DNA from: Byssochlamys sp. IMV 00236
Lineage: Eukaryota; Ascomycota; Eurotiomycetes; Eurotiales; Thermoascaceae
DNA: 64,000 bases
NCBI GenBank assembly: GCA_001931875.2
Contig: MSJH02000812.1
Span: 806,001 to 870,000, forward strand
Direction of reading: 5' to 3'
Within the stretch, counting starts at the first letter, position 1; each line of letters begins with the position of its first letter. The position numbers were made by a program, and so were the translations under genes. Positions 1 through 12,603 of the stretch are shown in pieces. The notes below the pieces were generated by a model. The model saw only the letters and a program-made list of their open reading frames with translations. It had not been told where the DNA came from and did not search any database.

Positions 1-137
1 CAGATACCAGGTGATCGCCTGCTGCTTTGAACGGGGAGCCCCCAGAAAACATCACCGTGGGGTTCTTTAGCAAGATCTACAGAGCGGCTAGTGGAGCTAG
101 GGATACGCTCAAGCTGGCGACGGAAGTGACATACACT

Positions 138-3100
138 ATGGCGGCGACTGCGCCGGCCACTTATGATGATGATACCAAATTGGACCCGCAGGGCGACGTG
201 GTCGACAGCGACCAAGATGCAGAGGGGGAAGAAGACACGGATCTGTATCAGATGGACCAACAGCTCCAAAACGCCGTCCACAAGGCAGCCTCGGGACATG
301 ACGACGACGATGCTTCTCAGGCGGGGCATCAAGATGATGCGCAAAACGATGAGACGCGAGAGAACAAAGGCAAAGATGTCGCGCGTCCTCTCCAGGAGGA
401 GGATGACGATGAGGCAGCCCCAGTGGGAGCCGTGAAATTACCCGACGGTCAAGCAAACTCTGACAGCGAAGATGCAGAGTCGGATGCTGGAGATGCCGAT
501 GCTGCGTTCGAAGACGAAAGCAATGAAGGTAATGGGAAATCGGAGTCTGGGTCTGGCAGCGACGAGTCAGACGCTGAGGAAGAAGAATGGGAAGCTGAAA
601 GCAATGATGGCGATGATGCAGAAGGCGACAAAACGGGTCGAGGGAACTGCATGTAAGTCTCGTTTTTCCCCTTCTGCTCAGCAAGCTTACATGCTAATAA
701 TGTGCAGATTCTGCGGCCAAGATGAGGAGCATGATCCAGCTGAGGAGTACGAGGAATACTTAACCTGTGCTGTTTGTGGTGATCATTGTAAGTTGCTAGC
801 CGGGCCGAGAAAGCTTAGCCCAGTCCGTTTTGGCGATCTTAGCTCACTCCACCCTCCAATAGCGCACCGACAATGTGCCCGAGAACAAGATGCCCTCAAG
901 AGCGATGATGGTATGAAAGATTTCTCTCTGATTCGCGTGGAACTTTACACTAACCGTGGTGGCAGATGCGGAAAAATGGAGATGTCCCAGTTGTGTACAA
1001 AACAAGCTGGAACCAGATCCAGGCGACGAGAGTACTCCTCGTCGCAGGTCGGGCTTGCATAACATCACAAAAGAGTTATTGCCTGCGCATATTGATGCGC
1101 AAGATCCTGAGTCGCATTCTATCTTCAACACGGTCATTCTTGATGATCCAACGGGCGGTTCGCGGTCTCTGAGAAAGAGGAAGGCTTCTTCTGTAGATGT
1201 AGAAGAACATGTGCCGGTGCTGCGGAAGCGACAGAGACAGACGCCATCACGATCCATGTCGAGAACCGCAGATGCTGGCCTTGGAGCGGTGGATGTCGGG
1301 GCGGCTGACACTTTGTCTGCAGCACGGACGCGTCTACGGCGTACACGAAAAACTGATAAGGAGCCCTGTCGCGTTGTCCAAAAATCTCTGGGGAAGTTGG
1401 TTCTCGCTTTTCGTCTCGACGAAGCCAGGGTATCGAGGATTCTCAGCTCTCGACCGAGACCGAAGAACAGGAAACGCAAGCCTCCCAAGCGAGAGCCGGT
1501 AGTGGAACAGCCGCTAAGTCACTTCGCTCCCATAAGCACGACCTACATCTCGCCTTTTTACTCATTCCATGATGGCGAGAATGACGACCTGAAATCAAAG
1601 CCATATGGGGGAATCTTATCAGAATCCGACGCCGACACGAGTCGAACTCTGCCTACCCAGGCCGACCGAGAGAAATTCGAGCTGGCTCGACGGAAAGCAG
1701 AAGAGGATTGGCAGAAGAAGATCAGGGAAACCGAGCCTATCGAGACAGTTAATCGTGCCCAGGCAAAACTATCAGGACCGCCTAGCAAGATCAAGTGCAT
1801 CAATTTCGGCGGTTACGAGATCGAGACCTGGTACGCAGCACCGTATCCCGAAGAATACAGTCGGAACCGGGTGCTTTACATCTGCGAATTCTGTTTGAAG
1901 TATATGAACTCGGACTTTGTCGCCTGGCGCCACAAACTCAAGTGCCCTGCAAAGCATCCTCCCGGCGATGAGATATATCGCGACGGCTCCATCTCCATCT
2001 TCGAGGTGGACGGACGCAAGAATCCGGTGTATTGCCAGAACCTTTGTCTCCTTGCGAAACTTTTCCTTGGATCGAAGACTCTCTACTATGATGTGGAACC
2101 TTTCCTCTTCTACGTCATGACCGAATATGATGATCTGGGGTGCCACTTTGTCGGGTACTTCAGTAAAGAAAAGCGCCCGAGCTCTTCCAACAATGTTTCC
2201 TGCATCTTAACTCTACCTATCCACCAGCGCAAGGGCTATGGAAATCTTCTCATAGACTTCTCCTATCTTCTCACACGAGTGGAGCGAAAGACAGGATCTC
2301 CAGAGAAGCCTCTTTCCGATATGGGTCTCGTGTCATACCGCAACTACTGGCGTCTGGTTCTTTCATATCAACTACGCAACCAGAAGACTCCTGTCAGTAT
2401 CGCTGAACTCTCAGAGCGCACTGGAATGACTCCAGATGACATCGTCTCTGGTCTTGAAGGGCTGCGGGCGCTTGTGAGAGATCCTGTCACGAAGACCTAT
2501 GCGCTGCGTCTCAATTACGATTATTTCGAAGAATATATCCGAAGTTGGGAGTCCAAAGGATACGTGCAGCTGAATCCCGACGCTTTAGTATGGACACCAT
2601 ATATTATGGGACGCAGCAACCAGTCGCACTACGATCGAGCTCCAATCCATACCGTCGCTCAAAGGGATGATGAAGAAGAGCAAGAGGTAGATGAAGAAAA
2701 TGCAGCTCGGCCTAGCTCAGCCGGTAAGAATATCAACGGGGAAGTCAATCATGATGCTGGCTCGCGGCCTTCTGGAGACGGTGTTCAGCGTGCAGATGGC
2801 TTGCCATATGAGCCGGCTGGGCCGCCACCGACGGCCGCACTATCATTTGGTGACATCTCTCCGAAGAAACCTAACGGATTGCATCCTCCTTCAACAACGG
2901 GGACGGCGGAGACATCCACGCCAGCCAACCCTGCTGCCGGTATACCGCCCACGAGATTTGAGATCTTCCCACCAATTCAGGGTATTCCCCCGAAGAGGCG
3001 GCCCGGTCGTCCTTTCGGTAGAAGCTCTTTCAGCAAAGTAACGGCCACACCAACGGCGCTCCGGACCGGTGGCCGAAGCACGCCGCGGAGACAAAGTACG

Positions 3101-3601
3101 TTAGCATCGGGGGACCCTGCGGCTGGTCCCTCTACTGTTAGACGAGGAAGAAGTGCCAAATTATTCGATGCTCTAACGGCCGAGTCACCAGTTGCCAACG
3201 GGAATGGGAAAGCGGATGAGTCAAACGACGGCACAGTCGAACAAGAGGCCGCTCCAGTAGCAGACCAAGATACTGCTGAAGTTCCAGAAGCGAATAGCAC
3301 AGAGAACCTCAAGACAACAGAGGAACCAACTGTAGCAAATGGTACTGATGCTCCAGAGGAAAAGGCTGTCAATGGAAGGCTCAAGAGCCCCAGCAAGAAC
3401 CCGACGACATTACCTAAGGAAGAGAGCACTGAAGGGACTACGCGTACGACTCGCTCTTTCGACAAGAAACCTATCGGCGCTGTCGAGAAGATCGAAGTTG
3501 TGATATCTTCAGAAGGCGGCGTTGCCAGCAATGATAGCGATGTGGATGCAGAAGGGGAAGATGTCGACGCTGAAGGCGATATTGTACTAACAGGACAATA
3601 A
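138..3601 (+). CDS. sas3: MYST-family histone acetyltransferase with PHD finger (Sas3/KAT6 type)
   Basis: The exons are 138-652, 708-787, 863-910 and 966-3601, giving 1092 aa. The product should acetylate lysines of histone H3 as the catalytic subunit of a NuA3-like nuclear complex. A very acidic N-terminus (residues 1-170) leads into a PHD finger split over four exons, with ligands C171, C174, C192, C195, H200, C203, C221 and C224. The MYST domain follows. It has a C2HC zinc finger (C521, C524, H537, C541), the autoacetylation lysine K585 in KTLYYDVEPF, catalytic C627 in SCILTLP, the acetyl-CoA loop QRKGYGNLLIDFSY and catalytic E661 in PEKPLSD. The C-terminal 300 residues are low-complexity. 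Splicing is required to complete the PHD finger, which supports the intron calls. The first in-frame ATG is at 138; a TGA lies upstream in the same frame at 12-14. PHD plus MYST argues for Sas3 over Esa1 or Sas2. Confidence 0.93.
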
Positions 3602-6600
3602 ACTCACGGAGGCAGTCGTCTTGCAAATTAGACAGCGACTATCATTAGTTTTTTTTTCTACGAAAAAAGGAGTATCTCGACGGGAATGATTCAATGACGG
3701 ATAATTTACGGGAATGCACGGGTCTTCTTTTCCTTTTCGGTTTGGAGCCCGGCAGAGGATAGGCGTTCGGTTTGTTATTTTCTTCTACAGCGAACTTGAC
3801 TTTCATGCGGCATGTTTTATCGTCCTGTTGGAGCTGTATTCCCCCATCAAATCTTTTGGGTTTGCCGCTTAACACCTGTACCTAGCAGCTGACTTTGCTT
3901 TTCAGTTGCTTTCTCTTTCTTTTCGTTTCTCCTCTGTATTGTAACCATTGGCCGTTTCTATTCGTTTCGCAGAGAGGCCATGGCTTCTCTTGATCATTGT
4001 GAGATATCATATGAGCAGAGTTAAGCCGGGCAAAATGTGCAATAATTCATATTATCTCTTAAATCCATTGTCAGTATCCTAAAGACGCTTTTCTAGTCAG
4101 TAATACGCAATATATTTCCCGGATCTGATGCGACAGTGACTTTGCTTAAGAGTTCTAGATTCTGTCTCCAGGACAGCAAGGTATCATATCTTTCTTTCTT
4201 TCTTTCTTTCTTTCTTCCTTAATCTATAACCTGATCACTCCTAACTTTCTTCCATTAAAGCCCCCAGTACACGTCTCCTCATCACGAGTTAATAAAGCCA
4301 ATAGGCATATCTAGATCTGATAATCAATCTGTCCCGGGATATTTCATATTATCAAGATGACATAGGACCTATCATTCCCGCTGTCTATCAAGCACACTTT
4401 CCCTCTGGAGAAAAAGAAAAACAAAACAAAACATGACACAATGAATGGTATTTCCTTTTGGGCGGAGTGACATTTTTCTACTTCCTGGATAAATCGCTAA
4501 ATTTTACCAAGATAATATCTTTGTTTGTATTAGTTATTATCTCCCCTCTCTCTTCTCCAGGATGGAGATTGTCGTATACGCTGTATAAAATAAGAAGATG
4601 GGCATGGATGTTTCTTTTTTTTCCCTCTCTTCTTTTCTTTGCTTTCCTGTTTTTCTTTACCAGGTAATACTTACTCTATTTGGCCAAAGGCTATATACTA
4701 TCATAGTGACGTCTCATTATCATTGTTATTATCTACTTGGATATAGTAACGCTACTGGCTGTAAGTATGGTAGTGTACTCCGAGTCTATTATTATTCCTA
4801 TTACAGTAATGATATAATATAGTGGATGTACCACATTTGGAAATTCTATCCCCCAATTAGAAAAGAACCAGTTGGATATTGAAGTTTATATTGGAAGATC
4901 TCACCTCAATTCAACGAACTCTATCGAGACTCGAAAGGTGAATTATATCTCAACATAAATTGCTCCTATCGTCTAATATGACTGGTTATATTTGATCTTG
5001 GTTCCGCTCTTTCTCTCGACTGAATTCTATTATTCAGAAAGATAAAAAAGCAAGACACAGGACGTTACTACTCGACTGTAGAGCCCGAATGCCCGAATCA
5101 TTCTAGATCCTTCGGGGAGTTAATAGAGTTTTCTTCGTCTCCTTTTTCCTAAGAGGTTAGTCTGACTGTCTGGGTTTGTTAATCAGATTAGAGGTTTTTA
5201 GCACGGGGCCAATAAGGATTGGAATAGGCCATACAGATGCAGAGGAGGGGAAAAACTAGAAGGAGGCTAAGCGGAAGGAAAAAAATGTGACACCACACCT
5301 GACTTCCGGAAGCGGTAAGTGACTGTGGAGCTGGAGAGTGTAGATACCAGTAATCATAAAAGAATAGGTCTAGAGTAGATGCGAAATGGAGATGGACGTG
5401 TGTGTGGCGCATTTAAAAAATTGTCTCCGGTTCCGGTTGAAATTTTTGGGCCACTTTTGGCTGATGGCATTCGCCAGAGAAGGAATAGAGTAGTTAGACA
5501 GATTCTTGATCTGCCGATGGTGTACTTTCTGTATAGAGCGATTGGAGTGTCTGATAGGCACAGGCGTAATATTGCAGGAGCGCCTTTTTTGGACCTATGA
5601 CGCGGCGCGTCATCCTGGCGATCACTACCTAGGTTTTGCATTGTGTTTCAAAGCCGATTGTTTTAACGGCTATGGGTCCCGGGGAGCTCTTGCATGGCTT
5701 TTTCGTCCATGGTTTGAGAAGAGGGACAATGAGGCTTGTAGAGTCCCTTGAAAACTTTCCAGAGAGACTTCCTCGGTAATCAAATCCTTTCTACGTGACG
5801 GGCTCGCTGCCGAACAAAATCCACGGAGAAGCGAAAAAAGGACCGCGGGCGGAGCTGAGTTCCTTGGTGCTGTGAGCTGCCAGAAGGGTCTAAGACATGG
5901 GCCATCAGAATGCAACCGTGGATCTTGCTGCATTGGCAAGGACATCGGTTCCGAGTCACGGCAGGATGCACGACGCGGATGAGGCGTTGGTGATCCATGT
6001 GTCGCAGTGCTGTCATTCGCGTGTCGTCGATCTGGGATCCATTGGTGATCCAGTCTCTGAGATAAATCATGTGCTGTTTTGTTCTCCCTCTTTTGCCCGA
6101 TTCGACTGATGTTATCTGGGGGTTTGATGGTAGCGAACTATTGCGCGTTGTATTACTGTCTGATCGCTCAGGAGCGCGTCTAGACCGTGCAATTCGCGAC
6201 ATTTTCTGGACCCTCAGAGGATCTAGATTCGCGGGGATGACGAAAGATTGTAAGCGCGCAGCCAGTCACGACGCTGCGAGGCATGTAATTTCCACCAGCT
6301 TTCTCTGATGTACCCGCATGGTCCTGTCGCTTACATCTGGGGCCTCCAGGAATGGGTGGAGATCGATATTGGACTTTGATAGACAACCTTGGGTTCGTTT
6401 GACCGTGGCTTTAGAGAACGGAAGCAGGAACGCCATGCAGCGGAATCCTGCATTAGAGACAACGTGGGATCTGGTCACAGCTGGTTTAGGAAAGGATTGA
6501 TGTCCCATGCTGACCAACGTATACATCGACCAGGATCATCCCATCACTCTGATCTTTTGGCCGGAGAAAAACTTACGCCGCGAGCCACAGCCGCCGGAGA

Positions 6601-9600
6601 TCACGGTGTCAGAGTTTGCAAGCTTTCGGAGAGCCAGAAACAACAACGTCACAGGCGCCATGGATGCGTCTCCCAAACGGTGGCAATAGCGAAAGCTGAG
6701 GGGAGAAAGTGGTCAACTTGTTCTCATCAGCTCGCTAAGCAAAAGTCAGAATGAAGGACAGCTGACCCCGTAACGAGTGCCAGGGCAGGCTGATCGCGGT
6801 CGTTTCGTCGTCTACAATCCCCTCTCCATGTGCTTTGTTCGACATGAACTATCTCACTTCGGATACCTAGTATCAGGAGCCGCTCGGCAGGGATTTTCCT
6901 CGAGCATTAGCGCTTTCAACCGAGCCTGAGACCAAGGGCGATCCGGCGTTTAATCCCTGGAATCGACATTCGAGCCAAATGCTTAATTGACTCGATTCAT
7001 ATCGGGCATGAGAAAGATCAATGCTTCTCTCCTTCAAGTTTTCCTAAGTCGTGTGACTCTCGATGGCCTCTAGATCAGACTCTGTGGTCGAGACTGATCT
7101 GGCTAGGCAATCTGCCCCGGAATTTGAATCCTGAAGATCTACGCTATCCTAGCACGGGCTGTCGGGTGGCCGCGGCTCGGAAACGCGCACGGAGCAACTG
7201 CAAGGCCAGCACGGTCTAGCGTCCTGCCAGTTCTTGTTCTTGTGTAAACAATGCGTCCCATCTATACGCACAATAGCTGATATCTAAGCTTGTCTGTGTT
7301 TATGTAGCTGGCGATTCCAACGTTAGATATGCCTCTCTATTGGGCTGCAGGGCAGAGTAAGACGATCACCTCTGACCGGTCGTGCGAAGTCATTAGACAA
7401 AAGCACCATTTTCGATGGTCTTCCTACGGAGTGTTTGGCCCGTATGGAGCCCGCATGGAGCCCGCATCTTAACAGTAGCAATAGCTCACACCTGGCGCTG
7501 AACATCATGCCCGGACTTTCCCTGCGTAGTCCTGGAACTATCGCGCATAGTCGGGTGACTTTTATAGTCATGGATGCACTGTCGAGGGCAGAGAAATTAG
7601 CTTCTGAACGCTGAACCGCAGATCTCTTGAGATGACCAGACAATCACACCAGCTAGATGATGGATTGAGATTCGAGAAGCTAGACATCGATCCATGTCCC
7701 TGTTATGCCGAGAGAAGATATTGCCGTACTCCCTCGTGAGTTGCAGTCTGGCGGTAAATATAATTAATCGCAAGACCATCGATAGAACTGTTCTTGTACC
7801 TATCCCCCGAAAGAGTATACCCCGAGGTCGTTCAACAACCCCGGCTGCGGCTAGATAATGAGGGGGTCCATTTTCAATGAGCTGCTCTTAGTACTTAGCT
7901 CCGTAGCGGGGGGTTTCAGCTTGCACTGGCGCGAATTGCTCTGGGCCCAAGCTAGTCCATACTCCATAATACTGTCTTGACGCACTGGGCCCATATGGTC
8001 CTTGCGTTCTTCCCCATCACGATCTCCTTCGACCACGGTCCATCCGACTCCAACGTCACCACTACTGTCAAACAGATGGACCACAGCGACGACGTTTATT
8101 TCCATGTGATGACAGTGCTCCACGAGGATGCTGTCCAGCCCTGCCTCATGCCTCTCCCGCTGGATTCTTGCGATAGGAGGATGCTTCCAACTCGCGTAGA
8201 CACCTTGGAAGTGATATGGATCGGCAAGTAAAACGCGAGCCAGTCCGGCGAGGTTCGACAGCCTCTTTGTAGGTACCAGGATCACGGTGGTCTAGCGGCG
8301 CGTACTGAGCAGCCACAAGCGACTTTGGAGACTCATTCCAGCCGCATGCGCACTGGCCTTTTGCGCGCCCAGCAAGAACGGGCTAAAAGAGGCAAGTTGG
8401 ACAGAGCGGACTAAACGAGCAGGGATGGTCCCTGGCCAAGACAGCTTCTGATTGCCAGAAGAAGCACTATGAGGCATTGTTTCTCATCATCGATAAGCCT
8501 CGATATGGCGTTTGGCGCTGGCTCCGGTGCGGTTATCCCTCCGTCACTCGACCCTGCGCCTGGAACCCTCCAGTTTGAGCAGACTAGGTAAGCCGTTGCG
8601 TCAAGCAAATGGATAGAAGGCGTTCAAGCGGAGCTGCAAGTCTTCTTAAGATCGTGAATCCTGGCCTGTATGCCGGAGGGGTTGATGTGATCCATCCAAT
8701 GGTTTCTGGCTGTTTGTACACGGCGACAGTACCCTACGATATTGCGCCTCTCGATCGTGAGATCTGACGTCTCCAGAGCAGCCGGCGTAAGAGAGAACTT
8801 ATCTGCTCCGCCGTGGAGGGGTTTCATAGTGTTCTGTCGAACCTTTTCGCTCCTTTGCCTTTATCTTCTCCTTTGTATTGTTGGGTTTCCTACTCGAAGC
8901 CTGAGACCTCGATTCGAAGGCTGCTTGCAGCGACTCCTGGCACGGAAATTGTACAATCTGGACGTAGCGGTACGGGGAATTATCACCATCCAGCAGAAAG
9001 TCCTGTGGATATATCTCAAGTGGAGAGAACGACGGGTGGAAAGACGAATTCCTGACGTTGGTGTCAGAACAGTCACGGGCGACCAGCAGGGGCTGTAGCA
9101 AGAACACGGTCCTTGTCTTCCTCAGAACGACGGACAGACATTGCTGATCAGACGAGCTTCTTGTAGCACCCAGACACGAATCGTGAACTGCCGTGGAGGG
9201 TACTGGGGGACGATCCTGTGCAGTCGCAGAGAAGAGTATTGGGGGTTGGGAGTATCCAACACCGAAGTGGGACCGGGAGACCCAACCAGGTCGATGTACG
9301 CTTCTTTCTGTCAACGACACCACAGTTGGATGGCATAAGGAATCACCTTGCTGCCGGTAAGTTCCTCTCGTTTTCCTTGTTTTCTTTTTTATTTTCCCCC
9401 TAGACAGACGGAAGGGGAGGAAAAGAATCAGACTCGAGTGGGAAAGGTGCTACGAGAGCGGCCGCAGCCGGGGGACGGGCTGTGTATATGTACGGTTTTG
9501 TTCTGACTGGAATGTTAGACGCGCCCCAGGATACACCAAGATTGCCCTTGCGTCTCCTAGAAGCTTTCTCCGGCGTCTACGCACGAAATTGCCTGCAGAA

Positions 9601-10737
9601 CCGGGTCCATCTCCGCACTACACGAGGCCCTAAACCGTTGGTGGATTCGGTTTGTTCGGGGGACGACAGCGGGTTGCCGCAAACGCGGTGGTGGACGCCA
9701 ACGATAAGTCGATACTAGAGTCTAAGTTAAGTCAATCATTTGAGTTTGGGCAGTGAACCTGCGAACGAACGAGTCGGATAGCGTCCCTGCGCAGTGCAAG
9801 CGCGGAGCAAGAAACGACGGTGGCAGCGAGTACAAGACAAGCACTTAGATACGGATACAAGGCTCCCACCACCAACACTATTGTGCGCATTATTATCTCT
9901 CAGCGGTACCTGCCGGAGCGTCTAAACTGATGAACACCCTAGTGTCTATACCAACCCGTGGTTGAGCTCTTCTTGGGAAGTCCAACGTCCGCCGTGCAGT
10001 CTCCACCGTCTTGTGCCATTCCCAGGACGGGCAGACGCTTAGAAGTCGCCTGAGGTCTTACACTAAGTACTACTTTACAACAGACTTTGTCTTGTCTTCG
10101 TCCCGCCATCCAATCTCGCCCTCGTCCCCCTCCGGCGGTCCGCTCATCGCCCAAACCAAACGTCTGTGAATCCCGAATCTTGACGGCCTGGTGACGGTGC
10201 TGAAAGCTGCTCTCCATCGCAAAAAAGTCGTCCGCTTTAAGGTTGGTCTCGATCGAAGTGGCTCTTGCCGCTGCGCGCACAAGCATTCTGACGACACCAC
10301 AGCAGCGTCCGCGCCGTTTTCGTACCCCTCCACTCTTAGGGCTGTCATTTTGAGCAGATAGATTTATTCCACGGAATCCCCACCCATGGTAGTGGCGGGC
10401 TCATATTCTTTCGACTTGTCGACCTCTCTCCACTGAAGTCTGCAGCGGGCATCGCCTCTTTCTCCAGACCCGAGTAGTTATTTAGCAAAGACCCATCGTT
10501 TCTGACCAGGATCGCCCGTCTGCAGCGTTTCCTCTTTTTCTGGTTGATAGCCGTTGCGGATATCCCGAGTTTGGGTCACTAGGCTTCTGCCGATCCAGTA
10601 CCATCTCCGTCCTGTGATGAGTGCTTCGACGTTTCCGGACGCTTCAGTTCCTCGCTCGGAATCGCAGAGGTTGGTCTTAAGATCCCTTCCTCTTGATCCC
10701 GACTCTTAACTCGAACTGTCCAGGGCTCCCACTGACC
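3602..10737. other. 7.1 kb intergenic region upstream of vosA, no supported gene
   Basis: The first 1.5 kb is AT-rich and holds the sas3 3' region and a TTTC microsatellite. From about 5.4 kb to 10.7 kb the base composition is more even, and many short frames are open on both strands. None of them shows a recognisable domain or a convincing exon chain. Part of it is probably the promoter and long 5' leader of vosA. A non-coding transcript or a fast-evolving small gene cannot be excluded from sequence alone. Confidence 0.6.
4190..4216 (+). repeat. TTTC tetranucleotide microsatellite
   Basis: About six to seven uninterrupted CTTT/TTTC units lie in the AT-rich region downstream of sas3. The run is a simple sequence repeat and is probably polymorphic in length between strains. 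Confidence 0.9.
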
Positions 10738-12603
10738 ATGCTGAGCACTAATAGCGCTGACTTCGAGTTGACCATTCGCCAGCAGCCCGAGCGGGCGCGC
10801 GTGGCCGGCGGGAAAGAGAAAGGTAGGTGATCTCATCTGGTTGGAGATGGGTTGGAGACGGTTGCTTCTTTTGTGAAGAAGGACAGGCAGGGTTAACCTC
10901 GTGGACAGAGCGCAAGCCCGTCGATCCCCCGCCCATCGTTCAGCTCAGGGTTCGGGACGATAGCGGTTATCTCGCGCAGTAAGTCTTCTTCATGCTGGAT
11001 AGCCGCGGTCCTGGGGGGAGTACTGACAGGTTCCAATCCAGGCACTATCTGCAGAGTCCTTATTATTTTATGTGCGTCAGTTTGTACGATGCTACAGAGG
11101 ATCGTCCAGCTCCAGTGCAACCATCTACAGCTCTAGCAGGAACGCTGGTTTCGTCTCTTCACCGACTGAAGGACGTTGACAATACCGGTCAGTCATCCTA
11201 GGACGAAGGGGGGGAGACAAAGATTTGCGAAGAGCATCAATTAGACGCTGACTTTGGTGCTGTAGATGGTGGCTTCTTCGTCTTCGGTGACTTGTCCATC
11301 AAGGTGGAGGGTGAATTTCGACTGAAGTTCACCCTCTTCGAGATGCGAAAGTACGCTCTTCTTCAGCCTACAGAGCTTCTGGGCGGCAAAAACTGACTTC
11401 CTCTTTCTCAGGGACATCGTTGCCAATCTCAAATCCGTTATCTCCCAACGCTTCACGGGTCAGTATTCCCTTTTGGCACTCCCAGGACTGGGCCGACGTT
11501 GACTGGCTCAGTGTCGCCTCCAAAGAGCTTTCCTGGAATGGCGGAATCAACATTCTTGTCGAGATCTTTCGCGGATCAGGGTGTGAAGTTGAGGATCCGG
11601 AAAGAAGCTCGCACGATGGTGTGAGTGGAGCCCCCGTTGCTAAGACTGCGCAATCAATCACTAATCGTACGAAAGGAAACGGCCTCCAAGGCCTGAGGAA
11701 TATCCCCAGCCTCTGCCTCCCCGATCTCCTGATCGTTCGGCAATGCAGATGCCAGGCCAATTTGCTGGTTACCCGGCAGCTGGTCGAGACTATAGTTCGT
11801 ACTATGGTGGGCCTGTCAAGCGCCAAAGGACTTCTATTGATCTGGGGAGTAGAGGTATATATGATAACGATGGGCGGTTTGCACGGCAGATGGACGCATA
11901 CCCTCAGGCAGCAGGCCTATACTCGAACCAGCCTGGGACGTATCAAACCCCGATGATGCAGGGCTATCCTACGGGACAGACTGCAGTACCTGACTATGCG
12001 GTTCGTCAGCCACAGCCTGGATCCAATGCAGCGTCATCTTACGGGTCCCCGGAAGATCCCATGCTCGCGATGAGGTCTCCCGGTGCCGGTTACATGACGC
12101 AGCAGCGTTATCCTGCTTACACGGGAGCACAGATTCCCTACGGTCTTCCTTCATCGGCCCAGGTCCCTCAGCTAGCTGATGCGGGCTCCCAGGGCCGATC
12201 AAGCCAGCAGGCGAATATGCAATCGCTCATGGCAGGCCAACCGGTAAATCAGCCCGCTACCCCTGTAAGGACAGTTGAATAGCGGATAGTCCCCAGAATT
12301 GATGCTAAGAAGGATGACTCTTCGCAGGCATCCGACGCGACAGGGGCTATGATGCAGCAGACGTATCCACGGTCGCAACTACAGCAATCCAGCTCCACGA
12401 TTTTGCCTCCTCTGCAGAGGAGTCGCGGGTATTCGCAAACGGCGAACGGTGCAGCTGCTCGAGGCTATTATGACCAATCCTCTCAAGGGGCTACGCCTAT
12501 CCTTCCTTCGCAACCTGTTGCTCCGACAGATAGCGATCGCTACGGGGCCGGCGGCCAAGCGCCGTTTGATCACACTGGTTCTTCGAATGGGACTCCCAGG
12601 TAA
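10738..12603 (+). CDS. vosA: Velvet-domain regulator of sporulation, VosA type
   Basis: Eight exons (10738-10822, 10909-10978, 11042-11187, 11266-11350, 11412-11458, 11512-11620, 11676-12264, 12328-12603) encode 468 aa. VosA is a nuclear DNA-binding protein that acts in spore maturation, trehalose storage and repression of development, often with VelB. The velvet domain covers roughly residues 8-185. Hallmarks are [71 protein letters not shown] and [13 protein letters not shown]. Residues 26-31 read KEKERK, matching the basic K-x-K-x-R-K patch reported to contact DNA in VosA. A probable nuclear signal, KRQRTS, follows the domain. The rest is rich in Gln, Pro, Tyr and Gly. The domain is contiguous, unlike VelB, which has a long insertion. 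VelC is the main alternative. The start is the first ATG of the first recognisable exon, but a further 5' exon is possible. Confidence 0.88.

Noticed and set aside
956..965. GTG-led start of the acetyltransferase at 956
   Set aside because: This lies in an intron. The true exon begins at 966 and joins upstream exons that complete a PHD finger.
7851..8285. Overlapping open frames on both strands (144 and 84 codons)
   Set aside because: There is no recognisable motif, no supporting exon structure, and similar frames occur throughout the region.
10738..12603. VelB or VeA identity for the velvet gene
   Set aside because: VelB has a long insertion inside the velvet domain, and VeA has a different N-terminal core and a PEST-like tail. 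The contiguous domain with QSPYYFMC and KLRIRKE fits VosA best, with VelC second.
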